From positions 1 to 14,917 of the forward strand of contig DRMK01000057.1 of assembly GCA_011322575.1 (NCBI GenBank): a stretch of DNA of 14,917 nt. The letters run 5' to 3'. A model generated the notes under the pieces. It had not been told where the DNA came from. It made no database searches and saw nothing but the letters and a program-made list of their open reading frames with translations. Below, piece after piece: positions 6,131-13,494 of the stretch; position 1 is the stretch's first letter; every line of letters starts with the position of its first letter. This DNA comes from Gammaproteobacteria bacterium (GTDB lineage Bacteria; Pseudomonadota; Gammaproteobacteria; Thiohalospirales; Thiohalospiraceae). Position numbers and translations under genes: made by a program.

Positions 6131-6185
6131 CGGGTTTCCCGCAGGAGACCTCCCCGGTGGCGCGGCTCTCCGCAAAGGGGACACC
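6131..6185 (+). promoter_or_regulatory. Structured leader that can hide the ribosome binding site of the ClC gene
   Basis: Within the leader, CGGG-TTT-CCCG (6131-6141) forms one hairpin. TCCCC (6151-6155) can pair with GGGGA (6177-6181), enclosing GCGG-CTCT-CCGC (6162-6173). The second structure takes up the AAAGGGG that is the Shine-Dalgarno of the ClC gene, so it could act as an on/off switch of translation. It does not match the fluoride riboswitch pattern. This is hand-folding only. Confidence 0.35.
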
Positions 6186-7901
6186 ATGCTAGAGAAGCTG
6201 CGCCTGCGCCTGGCAGACCCGGACGCCATCCTCCCCATGGCGATTCTGGGCATCCTGGTGGGGCTGGTGGCCGGGGCCATAATCATCGCCTTCCGCATGG
6301 CCATCGAACAACTGCAGGCCATGTATCTCCCAAGCGGCAGTGAAGGTTACGCCGCAATGGATGTGCATCACCGCCTGCTGCTGCCCACCCTCGGAGGGCT
6401 GCTCATCGGGCTGCTGTTCCACTTCACACCGGTCGCCGGACGCGCCGTGGGCGTTGTGCACGTGATCGAGAGGCTCACCTATTTCCACGGCTATCTGCCG
6501 TTGCGCAATGCCCTGTTGCAGTTTGTCGGGGCGGCGCTGAGCATCGCCAGCGGCCACTCCGTGGGACGCGAGGGGCCCAGCGTCCACTTGGGAGCCGCCG
6601 GCGGAAGCCTTACCGGAAGATGGCTGCACCTGCCCAACAACAGTATCCGCACCCTGATCGTCTGTGGCATAGCCGCCGCCATCGGCGCCTCTTTCAACAC
6701 CCCCCTGGCGGGCGTGATTTTCGCCATGGAGGTGGTAATGATGGAGTACACCATCGGCAGTTTTACTCCGGTGATCCTGGCCTCGTTCAGCGCCACGGTA
6801 TTGAGCCGCGAGTTCTACGGCACCGCTCCGGCGTTCACGGTTCCCGCCCTGCAGATAGGTACCCTGCACGAGCTGCCGGTGGTGCTGATCACCGCCGTGG
6901 CAGTGGGTCTGGTAGCGGCCGGTTTCATCGCCCTGCTGCACTACTTCTCCACCATGCTCAGCGACGTTCCCTGCTGGGCGCGCATGGGCTTCGGCGGGAT
7001 GGTCACCGGCCTTTGCGCAGTGAGCATTCCGCAGATAATGGGGGTGAGCTACGGGGTGGTAAACGACACCCTGCTGGGGCAGCTGCCGCTCTGGCTGATG
7101 CTCGCCATTCTGGCCCTGAAGCTCCTTGCCACCGCGGTAGGGCTGGGAATGGGACTGCCCGGCGGGCTGATCGGCCCTTCGCTGGTGCTGGGAGCGATGG
7201 TGGGAGGGTCGGTGGGACTGACCGTATCCACCCTGTTTCCGGGCGAGATAAGCTCCCATGGGCTGTATGCCATGCTGGGCATGGGCGCCATGATGGGTGC
7301 TACCTTGCAGGCTCCGCTGGCGGCCCTGATGGCGCTGCTGGAGCTGACCGATAACCCCAACATCCTGCTGCCCGCCATGCTCACGGTGATAGTCTCCGGA
7401 CTGATCAGCAAGGAGCTGGTGGGGGGCAAATCGGTCTATCTGATCCTGCTGGAGGCGCGTGGCCTCACCTACCGCCACAATCCGCTGGCCCAGTCTCTGC
7501 ACCACATCGGCGTCACCAGCGTAATGAGCCGCGACTTTGCCGCCTGCGACCGCACCGCCAGCCGCGAACAGCTGCACAGGATCATGAAACAGTCTCCCCA
7601 GTGGGTGGTTATCAAGGAGGATGGCCGTCCCCATACCCTGCTGCCGGGGGCGGATCTGGCCCTGTTCCTGGAGGAGTCGGAGGGGGACGGGGAGGAGCAG
7701 ATCGATCTGGACGAGATCCCGGCGGCGCGCCAGAAGCTGGTACCGGTGGCGCGCCATGTCACCCTGTGGGAGGCACTGGATATCCTCGACAAGGAGAAGA
7801 GCAACGCCTCATACATCACCCGCGAGGATGGCACCGGAGTGGGGATCTATGGCATCCTGACGCGCAAGGATATCGAGGCCACCTACCGTTATCAGGAGTA
7901 G
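6186..7901 (+). CDS. ClC-family anion channel/transporter with C-terminal CBS domains
   Basis: A 571-residue integral membrane protein of the voltage-gated chloride channel (ClC) family. The membrane domain covers about 1-430, followed by a cytoplasmic regulatory part with paired CBS motifs (about 445-571: SVMSRDFAACD..., GVGIYGILTRKDIEATY). The gating glutamate is present in GREGPS (E129). At the place of the inner proton glutamate of E. coli ClcA (E203), this protein has FAMEVV (E182-V183), so valine replaces it, as in ClC channels. The usual GSGIP anion-site motif is not seen; the aligned stretch reads GRAVGVVHV. AAAGGGG precedes the ATG. It is divergent from argC and 12 bp ahead of hemJ. 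Substrate (chloride or another anion) and mode (channel or exchanger) are not settled by sequence. Confidence 0.9.
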   Translation: MLEKLRLRLADPDAILPMAILGILVGLVAGAIIIAFRMAIEQLQAMYLPSGSEGYAAMDVHHRLLLPTLGGLLIGLLFHFTPVAGRAVGVVHVIERLTYFHGYLPLRNALLQFVGAALSIASGHSVGREGPSVHLGAAGGSLTGRWLHLPNNSIRTLIVCGIAAAIGASFNTPLAGVIFAMEVVMMEYTIGSFTPVILASFSATVLSREFYGTAPAFTVPALQIGTLHELPVVLITAVAVGLVAAGFIALLHYFSTMLSDVPCWARMGFGGMVTGLCAVSIPQIMGVSYGVVNDTLLGQLPLWLMLAILALKLLATAVGLGMGLPGGLIGPSLVLGAMVGGSVGLTVSTLFPGEISSHGLYAMLGMGAMMGATLQAPLAALMALLELTDNPNILLPAMLTVIVSGLISKELVGGKSVYLILLEARGLTYRHNPLAQSLHHIGVTSVMSRDFAACDRTASREQLHRIMKQSPQWVVIKEDGRPHTLLPGADLALFLEESEGDGEEQIDLDEIPAARQKLVPVARHVTLWEALDILDKEKSNASYITREDGTGVGIYGILTRKDIEATYRYQE

Positions 7902-7913
7902 CAACCAGTCGTC

Positions 7914-8336
7914 ATGTTATGGGTCAAGGCTTTTCACGTCGTCTTCATGGTCACCTGGTTCGCCGGGCTGTTCTACCTGCCGCGCCTGTTCGTGTACCAC
8001 GCCATGAGTGACGACGCGGCCAGCAACGAGCGCTTCAAGGTGATGGAGCGCAAGCTGTACCGCTTCACCACCCCCTCCATGCTGCTCTGCATCGGCCTCG
8101 GGATCTGGATGCTGGTCGAGTATGCCTGGTCCGCCTACTCCCGCTCCGGGTGGCTACACGCCAAACTGCTGCTGGTGGCGCTGCTGGTGGGCTACCATCT
8201 CTACTGCGGCAGGCTGGTGCGGGAGTTCCAGGAGGATCGCAACCGGCGCAGCCATGTCTTCTACCGCTGGATCAACGAGCTGCCGGTGCCCATCCTGCTG
8301 CTGGTGGTGATCCTGGTGATCGTCAAGCCGTTCTGA
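7914..8336 (+). CDS. hemJ: HemJ-type protoporphyrinogen IX oxidase
   Basis: A 140-residue membrane protein with four predicted helices, of the HemJ (formerly UPF0093/CopD-like) family, which oxidises protoporphyrinogen IX to protoporphyrin IX in haem synthesis in bacteria lacking HemG/HemY. The family start is clear: VKAFHVVFMVTWFAGLFYLP with H8 and W15, then R24 and H29. GWLHAKL (H82, K84) and RWINELP (R118, N121, E122, P124) are also conserved stretches. It starts 12 bp after the ClC stop codon; a ribosome-binding-like CAGGAG overlaps the end of the ClC gene, rather far upstream of the ATG. Relatives often lie beside argC, so the ClC gene looks like an insertion into a conserved hemJ-argC neighbourhood. 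It is convergent with dctM, with 12 bp between. Confidence 0.93.
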   Translation: MLWVKAFHVVFMVTWFAGLFYLPRLFVYHAMSDDAASNERFKVMERKLYRFTTPSMLLCIGLGIWMLVEYAWSAYSRSGWLHAKLLLVALLVGYHLYCGRLVREFQEDRNRRSHVFYRWINELPVPILLLVVILVIVKPF

Positions 8337-8348
8337 GAACGAACCTTA

Positions 8349-9722
8349 TCATTCGTAGATCAGAGCAGGCAGCCAGGTGGCCAGGCCGGGCCACAGCGCC
8401 AGCGCCCCCAGCACCAGCAACTGAATGAGGATGAACGGCAGCACGCCGCGGTAGATCTGGGCGGTCTCGAGTTCCGGCGGAGCAACCCCGCGCAGGTAGA
8501 ACAGCGCAAAACCAAACGGTGGAGTGAGGAACGAGGTCTGCAGGTTGATGGCAATCATCACCCCGAGCCAGACCGGATCCAGCCCCATCGCCAGCAGAAT
8601 GGGCCCAACTATGGGCACCACCACGAAGGTAATCTCGATAAAGTCCAGTATGAACCCCAGCAGGAACATGATCACCATTACCACCAGCACCGCCGCAAAC
8701 TCCCCGCCGGGCAGATTGGTCAGCAGCCGCTCCACCAACTCGTCGCCTCCCAGGCCGCGGAACACCAGGGAGAAGATGGAAGCGCCGATGAAGATCAGGA
8801 ACACCATGCTGGTCACCTGCACCGTGCTGCGCATCACCTCGCGCAGCACCTCCAGGTTCAAGCGGCGCTGTCCTAGCGCCAGCAGCATGGCGCCTATCGC
8901 CCCCACCGCCGCCGCCTCGGTGGGAGTGGCGAGCCCCAGCAGAATGGAGCCCAGCACCGCCAGAATAAGCAGCAAGGGCGGCAGCAGCACGCGCGACACT
9001 TCGACCAGCAGCGCGCTGCCGTGCAGGCCGCGCTCGCGGTGCGCGACTGCGGGGGCCGCCTCGGGCCGCCACCAGGCCAGCAGCACCAGATAGAGGATGT
9101 AGAGCCCCACCAGCAGCAGCCCCGGCAACAGCGCCCCGGCAAAGAGATCCCCCACCGAGACGGTATCCGGCGCGAATATGCCCATATCCAGCTGCGCCTG
9201 CTGGTAGGCAGAGGCCAGCACATCTCCCAGCAGCACCAGGATGATGGATGGGGGGATAATCTGCCCCAGGGTACCGGAGGCGCAGATGGCCCCCGCCGCC
9301 AGTGCCGGATGGTAGCCACGGCGCAGCATGGTGGGCAGGGAGAGCAACCCCATGGTCACCACCGTGGCCCCCACGATACCGGTGCTGGCGGCGAGCAGCA
9401 TCCCCACGATGGTGACCGAGATCCCCAGTCCGCCACGCAGCGGCCCGAACAGCGCGGCCATGGTCTCCAACAGCTGTTCGGCAACCCGGGAGCGCTCCAG
9501 CATCACCCCCATGAACACGAACAGGGGCACCGCGATCAGGGTGGCGTTGGTCATGATGCCGTACAGACGGCTGGGCATGGCGGCCAGCAGAGCGCTGTCG
9601 AATGCCCCGCCCAGGGTGCCGATCAGGGCGAACAGCAGCGCCGTCCCCCCCAGCGCAAACGCCACCGGATAGCCGCTAAGCAGCACCAGCCCCACGCACA
9701 AGAACATCAGCAGCGCCAGCAC
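8349..9722 (-). CDS. dctM: TRAP transporter large permease subunit
   Basis: A 457-residue, strongly hydrophobic protein of the DctM family: the large membrane subunit of a tripartite ATP-independent periplasmic (TRAP) transporter, which moves the substrate using a sodium or proton gradient. About a dozen membrane segments are visible. Family stretches include GYPVAFALGG near the N-terminus, IAVPLFVFMGVMLERS, LAASTGIVGATVVTMG, GTLGQIIPPSIILVLLGD and the C-terminal NLQTSFLTPPFGFALFYLRG. The start codon is GTG. GGAGG lies eight bases before it, inside the last codons of dctQ, so the two genes are translationally coupled. It belongs to the dicarboxylate/mannitol-chloroaromatic type of DctM, but the substrate cannot be read from the permease. 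Confidence 0.95.
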   Translation of the reverse strand: MLALLMFLCVGLVLLSGYPVAFALGGTALLFALIGTLGGAFDSALLAAMPSRLYGIMTNATLIAVPLFVFMGVMLERSRVAEQLLETMAALFGPLRGGLGISVTIVGMLLAASTGIVGATVVTMGLLSLPTMLRRGYHPALAAGAICASGTLGQIIPPSIILVLLGDVLASAYQQAQLDMGIFAPDTVSVGDLFAGALLPGLLLVGLYILYLVLLAWWRPEAAPAVAHRERGLHGSALLVEVSRVLLPPLLLILAVLGSILLGLATPTEAAAVGAIGAMLLALGQRRLNLEVLREVMRSTVQVTSMVFLIFIGASIFSLVFRGLGGDELVERLLTNLPGGEFAAVLVVMVIMFLLGFILDFIEITFVVVPIVGPILLAMGLDPVWLGVMIAINLQTSFLTPPFGFALFYLRGVAPPELETAQIYRGVLPFILIQLLVLGALALWPGLATWLPALIYE

Positions 9723-9725
9723 CGC

Positions 9726-10271
9726 CTATACCTCCGGCGCAGGGCGCTCGGCCTGCTCTCCGGCAGAGTGGCCAGTCAGCACCAGCAGACTGTTGACGGC
9801 CTGGCTCACCCCCTGCAGCAGCAGCAGAATCCCCAGCGCGGGAACCAGACTCTTGAGCAGGAACACACCGGGCAGCCCCCCCTGCTCGCGCGACCCCTCC
9901 AACAGCGCCCAGGAGGCGGCCGCATACCCCCAGCTGATCCAGACGATGAACCCCGCCACCGGCAGCAGCAACAGCAGCGCCCCGGCGAGGTCCACCCAGG
10001 CCTGCCCGCGGCGCCCCATCTTGCCGTAGAAGATGTCCACCCGGACGTGGCCATCCCGCTTCAGGGTGTAGGCGGCCCCCAGCATGAACACCGCCGCGTG
10101 CAGATAGGTGACGCTCTCCTGCATGGCAATCCAGCCAAGATTGAATGCGTAGCGCAGCACCACCACCGCAAAGGTGATCAGCACCATGCCCAGCGTCAGC
10201 CAGGCAACCGCCCGCCCCAGATACTCGTTCAGCTGGTCTATGGTTCTGGCAATAATCCGCAGCTTGTTCAT
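9726..10271 (-). CDS. dctQ: TRAP transporter small permease subunit
   Basis: A 181-residue DctQ-type subunit with four predicted membrane helices, which pairs with the large subunit DctM and stabilises it. The typical stretch WIAMQESVTYLHAAVFMLGA followed by YTLKRDGHVRVDIFYG is present, and the first helix carries RAVAWLTLGMVLITFAVVVLRY. Only three bases separate its stop from the dctM start codon. The ribosome binding site before its ATG is weak. No gene for a periplasmic substrate-binding subunit (DctP) is upstream; the next gene is divergent. The upstream 99 bp are shared with the sucrose operon. Confidence 0.94.
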   Translation of the reverse strand: MNKLRIIARTIDQLNEYLGRAVAWLTLGMVLITFAVVVLRYAFNLGWIAMQESVTYLHAAVFMLGAAYTLKRDGHVRVDIFYGKMGRRGQAWVDLAGALLLLLPVAGFIVWISWGYAAASWALLEGSREQGGLPGVFLLKSLVPALGILLLLQGVSQAVNSLLVLTGHSAGEQAERPAPEV

Positions 10272-10370
10272 GGAGCAAAACTTTACTACATAAGGCTGGA
10301 GCGGGACACACCCGCGCCGGGGATGGTATGGTATATAAGGGTTTTTTCATTTGCATACCGGGGGAGATGG
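10272..10370. promoter_or_regulatory. Divergent control region between dctQ and the sucrose operon
   Basis: These 99 bp must hold the start signals of both the TRAP genes and the sucrose operon unless these are read from afar. Visible structure: a perfect hairpin GCGGG-ACACA-CCCGC (10301-10315), a tandem GGTATGGTAT leading into TATATAAGG, and an ATACC matching GGTAT in inverted orientation around the T-run GGGTTTTTTC. GGGGGAG just before the kinase ATG is its ribosome binding site. I could not assign convincing -35/-10 pairs on either strand. Confidence 0.4.
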
Positions 10371-11288
10371 ATGACAGATTCACCGCGCGGTACCGGCCGC
10401 ATCGCGGGACAGCCGATCATCTTCGGTGAGGTCCTGTTCGATAGCTTCCCTGACGGCAGCAGCGTCCTGGGCGGAGCGCCGTTCAACGTCGCCTGGCATC
10501 TGCAGGGGTTTGGCGTGCAGCCCCTGCTGGTGAGCCGCGTCGGCGACGACGCGCCGGGACAGCGGGTGCTGGAAACCATGCAGGCCTGGGGAATGGAGAC
10601 CGGCGGCGTGCAGCTGGATCCGCACCATCCCACCGGCCAGGTCCAGGTGGAGATCCACCACGGAGAACCGTACTACTCCATCCTGCCCCGGCAGGCCTAC
10701 GACTTCATCACTCCCCCCGCGCTGGAGGGTAACGACCACCCGCTGCTCTACTGCGGCTCACTGGCGATCCGCGCCCCCGGATCCAGGGCGGCCCTGGACA
10801 CCCTCTGCGAACGGCGGCCGCTGCCGCTGTTCATGGATGTCAACCTGCGCGCCCCGTGGTGGGAGCGGGAGGAGGTGATGGAGCGCATGCGCCAGGCGCG
10901 CTGGGTGAAACTCAACGAGATAGAGCTGGCGACGCTTCTGGAGCGGGAGATTCCACCCGGAGAGATCGCCGCCGCCGGCGAACAGCTGCGCGCCCGGAGC
11001 GGGCTGGAGCAGCTGGTGATCACCATGGGTGCGAACGGCGCCTGGGTGATCACCGCCGGGGACGCCCGGTTCGGCTCTCCGGTGGAGGTGGCGGAGATCG
11101 CCGACACGGTCGGGGCGGGAGACGCGTTCGCCGCCGTGACCCTGCTCGGCCTGCTGCGCGGCTGGGAGACGCCGGAGACCCTGCAGCGCGCCCTGGAGTT
11201 CGCCGCGCGCATCTGCCAGCAGCGCGGCGCCACCGCTATGGATCGAGCGCTCTACGACGGCTTCCTGGAGCGGTGGCGGAATGGCTGA
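10371..11288 (+). CDS. PfkB-family carbohydrate kinase, probable fructokinase
   Basis: A 305-residue ribokinase/PfkB-type sugar kinase. The N-terminal signature is FGEVLFDSFPDG...LGGAPFNVAWHLQGFG (18-48). The C-terminal signature DTVGAGDAFAA (245-255) includes the catalytic base D251 and anion hole. In sucrose gene clusters of ammonia oxidisers and methylotrophs such kinases are fructokinases that turn the fructose released from sucrose into fructose-6-phosphate, the acceptor for sucrose-phosphate synthase. The same role is likely here by context. The ATG at 10371 follows GGGGGAG by four bases and gives the family length; the reading frame is open far upstream across the antisense of dctQ, but that part is not coding. 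It overlaps the next gene by 8 bp. Confidence 0.9.
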   Translation: MTDSPRGTGRIAGQPIIFGEVLFDSFPDGSSVLGGAPFNVAWHLQGFGVQPLLVSRVGDDAPGQRVLETMQAWGMETGGVQLDPHHPTGQVQVEIHHGEPYYSILPRQAYDFITPPALEGNDHPLLYCGSLAIRAPGSRAALDTLCERRPLPLFMDVNLRAPWWEREEVMERMRQARWVKLNEIELATLLEREIPPGEIAAAGEQLRARSGLEQLVITMGANGAWVITAGDARFGSPVEVAEIADTVGAGDAFAAVTLLGLLRGWETPETLQRALEFAARICQQRGATAMDRALYDGFLERWRNG

Positions 11289-13434
11289 CGGCAGGGGCGA
11301 GGGACTCTACCTGCTGCTGATCAGCGTGCACGGCCTGATCCGCGGCCACCAGCTGGAGCTGGGACGCGACGCGGACACCGGCGGCCAGATCCAGTACGCC
11401 GTGGAGCTGACCCGGGCCCTGGCCGCCCATCCCGACGTGGACCGGGTGGATCTGCTCACGCGCCGCATCGAGGATCCCAGTCTCTCCCCGGACTACGCCG
11501 AACCGCAGGAGCAGCTCGCCCCGGGAGCCCACATCATCCGCCTCCCGTGCGGCCCGCGCCGCTACCTGCGCAAGGAGCTGCTCTGGCCCCACCTGGACGC
11601 CTTCATAGACAACGCCCTGCAGCAGATGCGCCGCATAGGGCGCACTCCGGATGTGATCCACAGCCACTACGCCGACTCCGGCTACGTGGGGACGCGCCTC
11701 TCGCAGCTGCTCGGGATTCCCCTTATCCACACCGGCCACTCCCTGGGGCGGGTAAAGCTGCAGCGCCTGCTGGAGAGCGGCATGGCGGAGAACATCATCG
11801 AGAGCCGCTACAACATCAGCCAGCGCATCGAGGCGGAGGAGATCACCCTGGGCAACGCCTCCCTGGTGGTGGCCAGCACCAACCAAGAGGTGGAGGAGCA
11901 GTACAGCCAGTACGAAAACTACCACCCGAAGCGGATGGTGGTGATCCCGCCGGGAGTGGATCTGTCCCGCTTCCATCCCCCGCGGCGCGGGGAACCGCTC
12001 CCCGCCTACGCGGCGGAGCTGGAGCGCTTCCTGCGCCAGCCGCGCAGGCCGATGATCCTGGCCCTGTCGCGCGCCGACCGGCGCAAGAACATCGCCACCC
12101 TGGTGCGGGCCTACGGAGAGAACAGGGAGCTGCAGGAGCGCGCCAACCTGGTGGTGGTGGCCGGCAACCGGGAGGATATAACCACCCTGGAGAGCGGCGC
12201 GCGCGAGGTGCTGACGGAGCTGCTGCTGGCCATCGACCGCTACGATCTGCATGGCCGTATCGCCTACCCGAAACGGCACAGCTCCAGCGACGTGCCCGAT
12301 CTCTACCGGCTGGCCGCCCGCACCCGTGGCCTGTTCGTGAATCCGGCGCTCACCGAACCGTTCGGGCTCACCCTGATCGAGGCGGCCGCCAGCGGGGTAC
12401 CGCTGGTGGCCACCGAGGATGGCGGCCCCATCGACATCATCCAGCACTGCCGCAACGGGCTGCTGATCGACCCGCTGGACGCCGACGCCCTGGGAGCCGC
12501 CCTGCTGGACGCGGTGAGCGACCGGCAGCGCTGGCTGCAGTGGTCGCGCAACGGGCTGCGCGGGGTGCGGCGCCACTACTCCTGGAGCGCCCACGTGAAG
12601 AGATACCTGCGCGAGCTGCAGCGGGTCAAGCGGCGCTACCACAAGCCATTCATCCGCGCCCACAAGAGCCGTCTGCCGGCGGTGGACCGCATCCTGATCA
12701 GCGACATCGACAACACCCTGATCGGGGATCGCGCCGGACTGGATCTGCTGCTTCGGGAGCTGGCCGGAGCGGAAGAGCGGATCGGCTTCGGCATCGCCAC
12801 CGGGCGCCACCTCAACAGCGCCCTGAAGGTGATCAGGGAGTGGGGGATCCCGCGCCCCGATCTGCTCATCACCTCGGTGGGCAGCGAGCTGCACTACGGC
12901 ACCGGGCTGGTGGAGGATGGCGGCTGGCAGCGCCATATCGACTACCTGTGGAAGCCGGAAGAGCTGCGCGCCGCCCTGGATCCCATCCCCGGACTCAAGC
13001 TGCAGGCGAAGATCAACCAGCGCCGCTTCAAGATCAGCTACAACGTGGATCCCGACAAGGCGCCGGACATCCAGGAGATCCGCCGCCACCTGCGCAGGCT
13101 GGATCTGCATGCACGGGTCATCTACTCCCACCAGGCCTACCTGGACATCCTGCCGGTGCGCGCCTCGAAGGGGATGGCGGTGCGCTACCTGGCGATGCGC
13201 TGGGGGGTGCCGCCGGAGTGCCTGCTGGTGGCGGGGGACTCCGGCAACGACGAGGAGATGCTGAGCGGCAACACTCTCGGGGTGGTGGTGGGCAACTACA
13301 GCCCGGAGCTGGAGCACCTGCGCAACCGGCCGCGCATCTATTTCGCCAGCGCCAGCTACGCCCACGGCATCCTGGAGGGGATGCAGCACTATGACTTTCT
13401 GGGCAGCGTAACCGCTCCCGATCAAGGGGGGTGA
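11281..13434 (+). CDS. Bifunctional sucrose-phosphate synthase / sucrose-phosphate phosphatase
   Basis: A 717-residue two-domain enzyme. The GT4 glycosyltransferase (about 8-450) makes sucrose-6-phosphate from UDP- or ADP-glucose and fructose-6-phosphate. It shows DADTGGQIQY (30-39), TGHSLG (151-156), SRADRRKN (263-270) and EPFGLTLIEAAASG (359-372) with the two family glutamates. The C-terminal HAD phosphatase (about 468-717) releases sucrose and keeps its motifs: DIDNTLIGD with D475 and D477, TGR near 508, K630 and GDSGND (652-657). The phosphatase part therefore looks active, unlike some plant synthases with degenerate domains. Its ATG overlaps the kinase stop by 8 bp, so translation is coupled. 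The TGA stop is in the same frame as the following sucrose synthase gene. Confidence 0.95.
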   Translation: MADGRGEGLYLLLISVHGLIRGHQLELGRDADTGGQIQYAVELTRALAAHPDVDRVDLLTRRIEDPSLSPDYAEPQEQLAPGAHIIRLPCGPRRYLRKELLWPHLDAFIDNALQQMRRIGRTPDVIHSHYADSGYVGTRLSQLLGIPLIHTGHSLGRVKLQRLLESGMAENIIESRYNISQRIEAEEITLGNASLVVASTNQEVEEQYSQYENYHPKRMVVIPPGVDLSRFHPPRRGEPLPAYAAELERFLRQPRRPMILALSRADRRKNIATLVRAYGENRELQERANLVVVAGNREDITTLESGAREVLTELLLAIDRYDLHGRIAYPKRHSSSDVPDLYRLAARTRGLFVNPALTEPFGLTLIEAAASGVPLVATEDGGPIDIIQHCRNGLLIDPLDADALGAALLDAVSDRQRWLQWSRNGLRGVRRHYSWSAHVKRYLRELQRVKRRYHKPFIRAHKSRLPAVDRILISDIDNTLIGDRAGLDLLLRELAGAEERIGFGIATGRHLNSALKVIREWGIPRPDLLITSVGSELHYGTGLVEDGGWQRHIDYLWKPEELRAALDPIPGLKLQAKINQRRFKISYNVDPDKAPDIQEIRRHLRRLDLHARVIYSHQAYLDILPVRASKGMAVRYLAMRWGVPPECLLVAGDSGNDEEMLSGNTLGVVVGNYSPELEHLRNRPRIYFASASYAHGILEGMQHYDFLGSVTAPDQGG

Positions 13435-13494
13435 ACTGCAAACCGGAACCTCCCGACCCCATACAAGATCCGGATCGAGATTGCCGATATAACC

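Noticed and set aside
6089..6185. Fluoride riboswitch before the ClC gene
   Set aside because: GGTGATGAT at 6096-6104 looked suggestive, but the conserved AACCGC-type and CTGATG...CCTAC parts are missing and the protein is not clearly of the fluoride-exporting ClC type.
6189..7757. Long antisense open frame opposite the ClC gene
   Set aside because: Composition is dominated by Q, H, G and R as expected of a shadow frame; the sense strand encodes a clear membrane protein with family motifs.
9021..10370. Apparent 450-codon upstream extension of the fructokinase frame
   Set aside because: It runs antisense to dctM and dctQ, looks like low-complexity shadow translation, and a good ribosome binding site precedes the ATG at 10371.
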